NCBI GenBank assembly: GCA_018292915.2
Contig: JACVVK020000018.1
Span: 836,001-900,000 of the forward strand
Source: Batillaria attramentaria
Taxonomy: Eukaryota > Mollusca > Gastropoda > Batillariidae
Reading direction: 5' to 3'
Length of the DNA: 64,000 nt
Below the pieces are notes generated by a model. It searched no databases. It was not told the origin of the DNA and saw nothing but the letters and a program-made list of their open reading frames with translations. Of the stretch, positions 24,016 to 34,000 are shown piece by piece. Position 1 is the first letter of the stretch; each line of letters starts with the position of its first letter. A program made the translations under genes and the position numbers.

Positions 24016-24853
24016 CTAAGACGCTCCCAGTCACTGCAGTGAATCAGTCCTGCGCCTTCAGCTACGGCGCTCACATGACCAGGGGAATCCCCTACCTGCT
24101 GCGCAGCCCAAGAGAAGTAACTCTCCACGTTGACCTACTGAGGACACGGCCCGGGATAAGGTAGACCAGTGCCTTCAGTTTTCAACACGTTTCGACACCA
24201 TTTTGAGGTAGGAATGTGGACAAATGCCTCTCTACTGCTTTTCAAAGTACAGAAAATCGGCTGACACTGCATGAGATAAAATTTCGAGTCAGTCTGGATC
24301 CTTCGGTTCGCTACGGATGCCGCTCCGCTGCAACTTGTGACTTGTCAGTGATGGACAGTCGTGCAGTCCCCGGTAGCTCAATGAATTCTTGAGGCTTTAG
24401 TGGCGATGTCAATAAGATGATGATTTGTTAAATGTCTTGTTGTAAATGGCTAACCTGCAGTGATGGTGAATACCGGTTAATCATAGTCAGTTTATGTTGT
24501 CAGAAACAATGCTATGACTGCCGGACAGCCTGTCTGTGACTGATGTAGTCCGGCCGGCAGTGGCCGACTGAATATTCTCAAACAACTTCAGTGAACACTG
24601 ACTTGACTGAACGACCGAGACGGCCGATATTTCAAGTCTTACGGTATAACATGGGAACAGATGGGGGACAGCCACCGATGGAATGAAATATGTCAGTCAC
24701 ATGTGCAGTCGGTGACTCAACTGGCTCAATGATACGGGGTCAGTCACCGTCTGTCCCGAGGCGGTCACGGTGACAGGAGGGAGCTTGGGGGCAGGCCGAC
24801 AGAGTCCGGCGCGTCACACTGAGTGGACGTCAGGGTGTGTTCAGATTCAGATT

Positions 24854-24856
<3 letters not shown>

Positions 24857-24891
<35 letters not shown>
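24857..24891. repeat. (TG)n microsatellite
   Basis: Uninterrupted TG repeat. Confidence 0.95.
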
Positions 24892-24892
<1 letters not shown>

Positions 24893-25190
24893 ACCGCTGT
24901 CGGTCTGTGTCTTTGCAGTGTGCAAGCAGTAAGCCTCGGCCGCTGGAAGGGGGTGGGGGTGGGGGGGTGGGCGGCGGACTGACGGACCCGGGGAGAGAGA
25001 GAGAGTACGGCAAAACCGACTGTCAGTCAAGTTACGAGATACGTTAGTGAAAGATTCAATGGATTTGGAATCCCATGTTGATGTAACTGACACCGAACTG
25101 CTGTCAAGTTCAAACGGCCCGAACCGCCGGAGTGAAAGTCAGTCACCCAGACCGGCCCTCACTGACAACTTACTCAAACAACTTGAAATA

Positions 25191-25196
<6 letters not shown>

Positions 25197-25258
<62 letters not shown>
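25197..25258. repeat. (TG)n microsatellite
   Basis: Uninterrupted TG repeat of about 31 units. Confidence 0.97.
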
Positions 25259-25259
<1 letters not shown>

Positions 25260-25394
25260 CAGGGCTGTCAGTATTACTCTAATCATTATCATGTTCACTG
25301 TAACTCAGTATGATTTTAATGAAGTCAATTACGCCGGCCCCGTCTCCGTACTCAGTGACGGACGCCGCTGAGTATATAAAAACAAACTAACAAG

Positions 25395-25622
25395 TGCTAG
25401 CTTGTGCAGGATATCTTACTAGCAACGCGAGCCCCTCAGTTTGGCGATTCAAGTTCCCTTTGTTTGGATATTCCATCGTACTGATCCCACGTGGCCACTA
25501 TGTTACACTGACGCGTCCACTTCAAGTTTGCCAGTGTGCGAAGTGTGACGTCACTTTGCGTCACATGATGTGTTACGAGCTAGTCCGGCCGCCATCTTGT
25601 GTTACGTCACATTCAGTAATTC
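25395..25622 (+). promoter_or_regulatory. Duplicated CRE/YY1 segment, copy 1
   Basis: Begins TGCTAGCTTGTGCAGGATAT and ends GTTACGTCACATTCAGTA. Contains a full CRE palindrome TGACGTCA (25546-25553), a YY1-type GGCCGCCATCTTG (25587-25599) and a second half-CRE (TTACGTCA). The same order recurs at 26616-26795. A CCAAT (about 25798) and a TATTTAAG (about 25848) follow downstream. The motifs look like a promoter, but no transcript can be assigned. Confidence 0.45.
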
Positions 25623-26250
25623 ATAATAAATTAGTCCTAGTCCCTATTTAGCCCAAATTTATATCAGCTGAAAGCCTTTTTCCAGTAGTTTTGCCGGGTT
25701 GCCGCAAACCCGATCAGTTTAGGCCCACTGAGTGGCCGGATCGGCTACACTGAATCTTCATCCAAGCAGCGTGCAAGAAACACAAAGTTCGCTGCATCCA
25801 ATCAGCTTCCTTTGTTTCGCCTGTACCCAGCGGCGTTGAGGGCCGGGTATTTAAGGGCCACTGGCGCGCATCGTTCGGTTTCGCCTAGCCAAGCAGCCAA
25901 AGACACACGCCAGGAACAACTTGTCCTTAAGGGCCAAAAGCCATAGGACGTAAACGGTAAAGCAAGCTAATGATGATGATGATGATCGTTCGGTTTTTTG
26001 AATGCTTGACCACTGCGTACCGGCCCAAGCTACCCCGTAACCTGTCTTCGCCATGATCGCCGGCCGCGTAATGCGTTTTGCCATGCGGCCATGCCATGCT
26101 ATGTATTGTAAGTACCGCAGTTGTCTAATTTAGATTCTTGTGGTCAGTTCAGTGATTACATTGTTGATTACCGGGACTGTGATGTTTGTGCCATGATAGT
26201 TTTTTTTTTTTTGTTTTTTTGTTTTGCCCGATCAGTCTTCTTGTGTGTGG

Positions 26251-26429
26251 TGGGGGAGCCGGGTTGGTCGAATCAGAGCGTTGGACTTCTAATGCTCGGG
26301 TCGTGAGTTCGTACCGCGACTGGGACCAAATATTTATGCTGGCTTTTTCAGTCATCGTTGCCCCGTCCCCTTTGATATCACCCGTATGTGGTGGAAAAGG
26401 GCGTTAAGCTCCCAAACACCCACCCACCC
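26251..26429 (+). mobile_element. SINE-1, tRNA-derived, full copy with 12-bp target duplication
   Basis: The head GGGGAGCCGGGTTGGTCGAA carries an A-box-like start, the anticodon-arm-like GGACTTCTAATGCTC and the B box GTGAGTTCGTACC. The body has CCAAATATTTATGCTGGC, and the tail is GTGGTGGAAAAGGGCGTTAA then CCCAAACACCCACC. It is flanked by the direct repeat TCTTGTGTGTGG at 26239-26250 and 26430-26441. Other copies: 43671-43847 (minus), 62380-62551, and tails at 17730, 34909 and 60830. Confidence 0.88.
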
Positions 26430-26615
26430 TCTTGTGTGTGGCGCAGCCGGGACCACTACAGGGAGCCAGTTTTGTAATGCAGCTACACACGTGCACGCTT
26501 GATAAACTTTTCCATTTACTGATTCTGGCCTGTAGCCGGCCTTGTAATATCGTCCTTGGTAAGTGGAAAGTTCATGGTGGGTAGGAATACTGTTGCCGGC
26601 TAGCGTTGATTAGTT

Positions 26616-26795
26616 TGCTAGCTTGTGCAGGATATCCTACTAGCGACATCCTAGCGATTTCCCTTTGTTTGGATAGTCCATCGTAATCCCACGTGGCCAC
26701 TACGTTACACGCATCCACCGTGTGCGAAGTGTGACGTCACATGGTGTGTTACGAGCTAGTCCGCCATCTTGTGTTACGTCACATTCAGTAGTTTA
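26616..26795 (+). promoter_or_regulatory. Duplicated CRE/YY1 segment, copy 2
   Basis: Shorter copy of 25395-25622 in the same orientation. Retains TGACGTCA (26732-26739), CCGCCATCTTG (26761-26771) and GTTACGTCACATTCAGTA. Several small deletions separate it from copy 1, but both motif blocks are kept. Confidence 0.45.
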
Positions 26796-26915
26796 CATTT
26801 TGCAATGACGTAGCGTCCATTCACTTTGGTTTCATTGCACGGGCACTCTTCCTGGTTGTGTTGGTTGGCCGTGTACTTGGCGGCTGTGATGTCTGGTTAT
26901 TCATCTCAGACTCAG

Positions 26916-27631
26916 TGGCCCCGTTTACATTACCGCACAGGCGCGTAGGAAGATGCTGAGAGGAAGGGGGGCCCACTAAGTCGGGTGAGCCATACGGCCG
27001 GGGTGAAGAAGGGTGGGGGGGGGGGAGGTGTGTGTGTGTGTTGACTGTCAAGGATTGTGTCCTGCGACAGCAGAGCAGGGGGGCCCCACCACTGGTGGGC
27101 CCCCTCTCCTCTTATCAAAAGCAAGGGGGGCCCAAAGATATTCGGGCCCCCCTTCCAAAAATCGAACGGGGGCCAGGGCCCCCGTGGTTCCTACGCCCCT
27201 GACCGCACACGCAGCCTGCGGCGTTGCACGGTTTGGGCAGTGATTGGTCTGTGACGGGCTCCCTGTGGCTAGCTGGCTGCCAGGAAAAATAGAACGGCTT
27301 TCTATTGCCGCGCCGGCCGCACCGGCAAGGTTGATTTGCCAGCTGGCAGCCAGCGATTTAATTAGGGTTTCCTGCGTTTTCGTCACGTCACTGACATGGG
27401 GCCCTGTGTCACCGTGAACAGGCCATTGGCGAAAGGTCGTGTTTTTATGCCACGCATACAAAAACACGTGCTTTCTGGCCGCTGCCATTTTGAATGTCAC
27501 ATTCCTCGAGAGCATGTGACATCAGTATCAGCTCCCCTTCCACGATTGTGTAATGTAAACGCCGTGGAGCGCTCTCAGTACGGTGCGCTTTAGGGGCGCC
27601 CTCAGAGCGCTCTGTAATGTAAACGGGGCCA
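26916..27631. mobile_element. Terminal-inverted-repeat element with 18-bp perfect ends
   Basis: TGGCCCCGTTTACATTAC (26916-26933) is exactly inverted at 27614-27631. Internal GTAATGTAAACG near 27550 and AGCGCTCT boxes repeat the terminal motifs. No coding capacity was recognised. A second, smaller element (26938-27201) has inserted beside its left end. Confidence 0.7.
26938..27201. mobile_element. hAT-like MITE nested in a larger inverted-repeat element
   Basis: Ends CAGGCGCGTAGGAA and TTCCTACGCCCCTG are inverted repeats with one mismatch, and CAGGGGCG is a common hAT-type terminus. Direct repeats ACCGCA flank it (26932-26937 and 27202-27207). Inside are palindromic GGGGCCCACC-type blocks. 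No transposase. Confidence 0.65.
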
Positions 27632-27718
27632 GTGTAGAATTTGATACTGGCATTGCAGGATAATATGTTCTGATCAGTTCTGATGTTCAGTGTTCAGCTG
27701 ATAACTGATCTAAATAAT

Positions 27719-27900
27719 CAGGGGTCAAATTCTCCGCCGTTCGGCGGATTTCCGCTTTCTAGAAATCCGTTTCCGCCTAAACGACGTTCGGTTCCGCCGA
27801 AAAAAAAATCGGAAAAAAAATTCCCAGTGGTACGCTTTCCGCGAATCCCCATTCGGTTCGGTGCTGGCAATACGGATAGCGAATTTGTGTGGCCCACCCC
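27719..27900. repeat. Fragment related to the CAGGG-TTCCGCC element
   Basis: Begins CAGGGGTCAAATTCTCCGCC and holds repeated TTCCGCC/TTCGGCGG blocks similar to the left part of the MITE at 37149-37632. No right terminus was found, so it is called only as a fragment. Confidence 0.35.
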
Positions 27901-28207
27901 CTACTGTGCACGCGTGACCGCGGACAAAGACTGGGCATTTGGCGCATCGCCCCCGAAACACCACTGCAGCTATGCGGGTAGTTATCACCTCATCCACCAG
28001 TTCCGACGTCCGAGCCTTCACACCTGTCAAATCACTGACCATTGTTTTCACAAGACACCCTATCACACCTGTGTCGGTGCGTGTGAACGTTTCTTTGGGT
28101 GCGGCCAGTGTGTGTGAGGGAAGTAAGGCGGATATTTGGTAGGTATGGTGTGGTTATGACTGAATTTCCCTTGTTTTCGTGTTTGACAATAAAGAAAACG
28201 GAAAGTG

Positions 28208-28286
28208 CGAATTCAGCCGGACTAAACTCAGTGATTTGACACTTAGCAAATCGGCAACGCCGGGATGTCTGTGTACGTCGTTTGGA

Positions 28287-28347
<61 letters not shown>

Positions 28348-28607
28348 CCGTGACGGTGAGAGAAAGGGAGAGACTGTGATGCCGCTGGGAATTCAACCGG
28401 ACTAAACTCGGTGATTTGACAGCAAACCGGCAACGCCGGGATGTCAGTGTACGTCGTTTAGACAAGTGTGTGTGTGTGTGTGTGTGTGACCGTGACGGTG
28501 AGAGAAAGGGAGAGACTGTGATGCCGCTGGGAATTCAACCGGACTAAACTCGGTGATTTGACAGCAAACCGGCAACGCCGGGATGTCAGTGTACGTCGTT
28601 TGGACAT
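28208..28607. repeat. Three-copy tandem repeat with an embedded (TG)n tract
   Basis: Units start near 28208, 28389 and 28531. Each opens GAATTCA(A/G)CCGGACTAAA, runs through CGGCAACGCCGGGATGTC and GTGTACGTCGTTT(A/G)GACA. The first two go on through a (TG)n tract to GACCGTGACGGTGAGAG; the third is cut short before the tract. Embedded TG lengths differ strongly between copies. Confidence 0.88.
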
Positions 28608-28609
28608 GT

Positions 28610-29786
28610 TATCCGTTGCACAAATTTAGGTAAAGCCACACAATCTTGATTGCTGAAAGACTCCACAGAAACACCAGACTCTGCTACTGAGTCACAGTTA
28701 TGCTTGTACCAATTATGCCATGATCTCTACGGTTGACATGCGCTCCCGGGGAGGGGTCCGGACACCACCGTGAGTGTCTGTGACTTGGGCGACCAACTCA
28801 GTCGCCAAGTGAGGCTCTACTGTAGAACAAAAATCTGATGATACGACTCAACATGTGTGTGTGTGTCACTTGCGAATCCCCCCCCCCTCCCTTATTGCCT
28901 GTACCCTGCTAGTCAAAAGTTTTGTTTTTTTGGTTTTTTTTTAAGCCGATGGAAAACACACACACGCACCGCGCGCACACGCCGAGCATACACACCACTG
29001 TGGCACACGCTGACACACACACACACACACACATATTGGTGGGTGAGAGTCACAGTTGCACACGTTCTTTTAGGGAGCAACAAAAGCAGCATGTGACCTT
29101 GTTTCAGAGTCTCGTGACGGTATGGGCGATTTTGTTGTCAGTATAGCTTTCTTCTCGTTCATTCACAACGCAAACCCCGCTTTTCATATGTGGGAACAGT
29201 CTCAGGCACAGACAGCTGCCGAAAGCAAACAGAGAGAAAGTGGGCGAGATATTTCTATTAATTTTTCGCTGATGGGAAAGTGTGACACGACTGACGCAGC
29301 AATACACTAGTTTGCAGCGTACGTTATAAATGTGTCATGTCCGGCTGTGTTCCACTGTGTACGAAATACGTAGATAAGTAGTCTGCCGTGTTTATCACTG
29401 CATGTGAATCGCGACTTGTCTGTTAGGAAACCAGGCTGTGTGCTAGCGAAACTGGGGACTGCGAAACGGACATTGTGAAGTGTGTGCTAGCAGTCAGTTT
29501 AGTTAGGAATATTCGTGGAAACAAACATAAGGTAGGTGAGTGTATGCTGAAGTTGTGTGTGTGTGTGTGTTACGCCGCGGCCAAAACACGGAGTACTTAA
29601 TTTGTTGTTGTTCATGTGAATTTCTAAGAGTGTACGATAAAGTCATAAACTGCTCCCACGTGCTTAGCTATGCTCAGCGAGATCGGCGCTGTATGGGTTA
29701 ATTAATATTCATATATATATGAACAATTGATCATAAACGGATTTCTATCATGAGGCGGTCTTATCAGTGAACCGGAATTCTTGTCA

Positions 29787-29820
<34 letters not shown>

Positions 29821-30051
29821 GCAGTGACATCAAGTTATATTGTCAGGCCTTGCATTACATGTATTTAGTCCAGTAACTCCCGGATCATATGGTTTGTTTG
29901 GTCGCGTATTGTCTGTAAAGAAAATCCGGCTTCCGGCGGTTTGATTAAGCCGCGGCCGTGGAGTCAGGTGGGCTGCAGTTACGGTAGAAAGAGGAGAGCA
30001 GTAAACGACTTGGAATCTGTTCAAACTTCGTGACTGTCAGTGAAAATTCAT

Positions 30052-30086
<35 letters not shown>

Positions 30087-30167
30087 AGTTTCAACTGCAG
30101 TTTGGTGCAGTGGTGACTAGGCATGCCCAGCTCATACTATAGACGGTTCATGATCAGGCTGAGGAAC

Positions 30168-30215
<48 letters not shown>

Positions 30216-30364
30216 TGTGATAGATCCGCATCTAGTCACCTGGCAGTGTGTAATGAATGACAGTTGTTATGGGACGACGACGTTCCACGGGAGGTAACAG
30301 CGCTTTGAATCAGCAGGTTGCGCCGCATGTTTGGTTGTCTCTCTCTAAACGCGCGCGCGCGCGC

Positions 30365-30425
<61 letters not shown>

Positions 30426-30900
30426 CGCGATGCATTGTTTCTGTGTCGCGGGGAAAAAAATCTGTATGGAAGGGCCGAGTCTGCAGGAGTTAAACAGTTA
30501 CAACTGAAAGTCGCTATTTCTACGATCTCCAGAGAGACTTTGATCGGTCAGTTGCGCTTTTAACTGCGCCTGTTGACTGGAAATAGTTTGCCTTAATCAA
30601 TAATGACTAGTAGCGCTCTTAGTGCATTACGATGCCGTTCACAGACTGTCCGAGCGCGCAAAAAAAAAAAAAAAAAAAAAAATCCAGTCCTTCTCTAACA
30701 TAGCGGTGTCTGTCGTCACAACATTAGCCGACGCCTCCTGTGCTTGATATTCGCGTCGCGGCGTGAGACCTTCTGTCAATATGCTGGTGTCTGGGCCGGC
30801 GTTGCGACTCGGTGTCATACGCTACCAAACTAACGATCTGTGAAATAAGAGAGACTGACATTAAAAATATTTCCTGCACTTATCAGTCAGTACAGGTGCC
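28610..30900. other. Upstream flank of the TMEM272-like gene; no gene recognised
   Basis: Contains CT/CA/GA low-complexity tracts (29013-29033, 29790-29819, 30053-30084, 30186-30211) and a (GC)n(GT)n tract (30350-30424). A GC-rich part (30240-30830) may be promoter-proximal for the gene starting at 31095, but no core promoter could be fixed. Confidence 0.35.
30350..30424. repeat. (GC)n-(GT)n alternating tract
   Basis: About 14 CG/GC steps followed by about 22 GT steps; a strong candidate for Z-DNA. Confidence 0.95.
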
Positions 30901-30997
30901 GACCTGATGCTTAAGAGTAATAAGACGGAGGAGAAGACGACGATGACGACGAAACGACGACAGTAACAGCGGCAACAACAACAACAGTACTGATCGA

Positions 30998-31001
<4 letters not shown>

Positions 31002-31058
<57 letters not shown>
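31002..31058. repeat. (TG)n microsatellite in the TMEM272-like 5' UTR region
   Basis: Ends only about 37 bp before the start codon at 31095, so it may be transcribed in the 5' UTR or lie at the promoter. Confidence 0.95.
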
Positions 31059-31060
<2 letters not shown>

Positions 31061-31094
31061 ATCAGATACCCCCATCGACGACTGTGAGGAGGCG

Positions 31095-34000
31095 ATGGCT
31101 GATCCAGAGAGAGGGGGGGATTCATCGCCCTTGGTGGACTCGGCAGGTCAGTGTGGTCCGCCCAGTGTTAAAAATAGACATTGAAAATCAACACAACATA
31201 ATCACGTCATATTTAGATACTGAGGCCCTGTGGATATGCGAGTAGAGAAAGAAACAAAGAAACAACCGCTTTGGAGCCGAAGTGTGACAATTCTGTATTG
31301 TACATGTAGGCTAGGAAAATTGCTGAACAAGGTGGAACAAATTTGATCCTAACTTTTTACAGATTTCAGTAGAACACAGGCCCCTAATGCTGTGGTGGTC
31401 TCCGTGAATTTTTTCTCCGTCCGCGTCACCGTTAAAAACGACCGTTTATCTTGAAATTTTCACTATATGAGCCCTATAAATGGGCTTTTGAGGATGTGCA
31501 CAAAGTATGCGTGTTTGCGGGCACAGAAATGCGCAGAACTCCACTCTAAATACGGTTACTGTTAGACAAGACATGCATTGTTGACATACTGAAATTTTAC
31601 CCCAATCAGAATGATGCTTCCTGGAAAATTGCGGCCATCAGTTTGGCCGTTGATTCAAAGGACGCTGTAAAACGGCAGTATTTCATGCTTGTGCACTTAT
31701 CAGATCACTGCAGGTGACATGTATCGCGGAAAACATTCACGAACATTGAACAATTTAGTCAGGAAACGCTTCTTTGGTGTTGTGAAGTTCCCTTGTCACC
31801 GCATGTGCAGGTACGTATGAAATATGATATCCAAGTGAGCACTTTTTTCAGTAGCGATATTTTGGGGGTGTACTTACTAAAGCAGTTGCTGCGTTGTGAG
31901 TAGTAAACGGTTTTTCTCAAAGAGCAGTGCACACTCAAGAATAGTATCCCAGTTGTGTCATACCAAAAGTGCATTGAAATCGCTTTTGTACTTTTGTCAC
32001 AAACAGCCAACGAATGTGCAACCTGTTTAATAATGGCTGCTAGTTCAGCACTAGCAAAGTGCAATGGAAATTATGTAGAGCACAACCTCACGTCTATAGT
32101 AGTATGTGGCTGAATTCATTTCAAGTGTTATGAGGTATGTTAATCACACGGCAAACATGTTTTCAAGGTCAAGGTCATTGGTTTGTCTGTTTACTCCAAA
32201 ACATTTTACTTCATCGCTCAAAATAAGCACTTTGGTGCTGCTAACTTTTGTCCCCGTGGTTTGGTGAGTTCACAACATCCTCAGAATAAAAACATGACTG
32301 CAAAATCTTCATAACTCAAGCGTGACCTTGACCTTTACTAGAGGTCACCAGAAAGGCATTCTTATCAATGCATATTAGGCAAATGTTATGCCAAAAGTTG
32401 TATTTACAAAATTTTCACCCAGTCTCTATGACCTTTACTCCCAAGGTCAAGGTCACCAAAGTTGTCCACAAGAAATCTTCTCATATAAACATCGTTTGTG
32501 CTAATTTTGTTTTGCCTGGTGCTTGTGACTGCTTGTTCTTTTGCTTATTCTAACACAGCGATGAAACAAAATGTTTGGGAGTAAACAGACGAACCGATGA
32601 CCTTGACCTTGTAAACATGTTTGCCGTGTGATTAACATACCTGATAACACTTGAAATGAATTCAGCCACTTACTACTGTAGACTTGATGTTGTGTTCTAC
32701 ATACTCTCCATCACATTTTGCCAGTAATGTATGCCAGTAATTTTCATTTGTAAATTTGTGAATGTCCAAAAAAAAGGGCAAAATAACGGCGTTTGTTCCC
32801 AAGGAAAAACACGTTGAAAATAAAAGAGATTTCACAGATTTGCTTTTGTGTCTATTGTTTTTTATTTGCATTTGTGTAATATTATTTTTTTGGAAGTTTC
32901 ATATAAAGTTTGTCTTATTTCTGTACCTGTACCTCAAAACAGGAATTAATGAAAATGTCCGACATTTTCTGAGTGTGTTAGAATTTGAGGCAAAAAGGTA
33001 TACTTGTAATAGTATTTTAGGGATGCTGGACCATTTCTCTAAAGCATGATGTGCGTCTGCAAATGATCTGTCAAGCGTAGCAGCTGCAGCAGCGTAATAT
33101 GTCAGCCCGGTCCCCATCAGTAAGAGAATTGGCGTCTATATGGAAAAAGGAAGATTTGGTAACTGAGGACTGCTACAGGCAAATCTATTGTCATTTCGTT
33201 GGACCACCGCAGGGTGTCTGGCCTAACATATCCAGTAGTCAAACTTGAAGTGTGTGCACAATACCTGCTGCAGCGGCGTCATTTGTAATCTTTGCTGTGT
33301 ATAGTCAATTTTTGAACCCAACCACAATATGGATTCCCCTCATTACCCCTCACAGCCAAAGGGACATAGTGGATGGGCTAGTAACACGTATGTGCCAAGC
33401 CTCTCCTCTAAAAGTTGGTCAATAACATAAAACGCTGTGTGCACTGTGGCCGTCATATCTGGCTACTTGGTAACCTACCCCCGTAGCAATTAATGCTCTG
33501 TTTAATTAGAAAAAAGTAATTTAAGTCACCTATTTCAAGCAGCGAAGAGTTCATGAAATTTGATGTGGGATGCACGTTTTCCTTCTCCTGGAATCACTCT
33601 ACTGTTTCCAATATGTAAAACAATGACAAGTTAAAACTGGTGGCTGCTAGCAGCAAAATATAAACCTACCCCCCACGCAGCATATAATGAAGGAAATGGA
33701 AAAAATGGGTAAAATTAATGACCGCTGTAAAGAAGACGTGCTTGTTTAGATTCACGGATCTTTCTTCATACGAATAGTCATTGTCTTTTCCTCCAAGACA
33801 AATGTATAAAAGGAAATTGCATCAAGTGTAGCAATTATGGCAGGCTCTTTGGTAAGCACCGTTTTCAGCCCATATAGGGAACTGATAGCTTCAATTAACG
33901 GCCATCTATAAGCAATAATCTCTCATACAAGTTCTGGAAGATAATTCTGAAACACCGAGCACGTGCCCGAATATTTGCATCACTTGTTTTCGCGGATACA

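Larger units (their letters stand above)
24130..25395. other. GTCAGT/CAGTCAC-rich stretch; no gene recognised
   Basis: Short variants of CAGTC and GTCAGT recur throughout 24290-25170, for example TGTCAGTCAC, GGGTCAGTCACC and CTGTCAGTCAA. (TG)n tracts occupy 24857-24891 and 25197-25258. No open frame here resembles a known protein. Confidence 0.4.

Noticed and set aside
26251..26330. Functional tRNA gene
   Set aside because: The same tRNA-like head recurs in other copies joined to the same non-tRNA body, so it is a SINE.
27048..27515. 155-codon minus-strand open frame
   Set aside because: It spans two nested inverted-repeat elements and their borders; no splice, start or family support.
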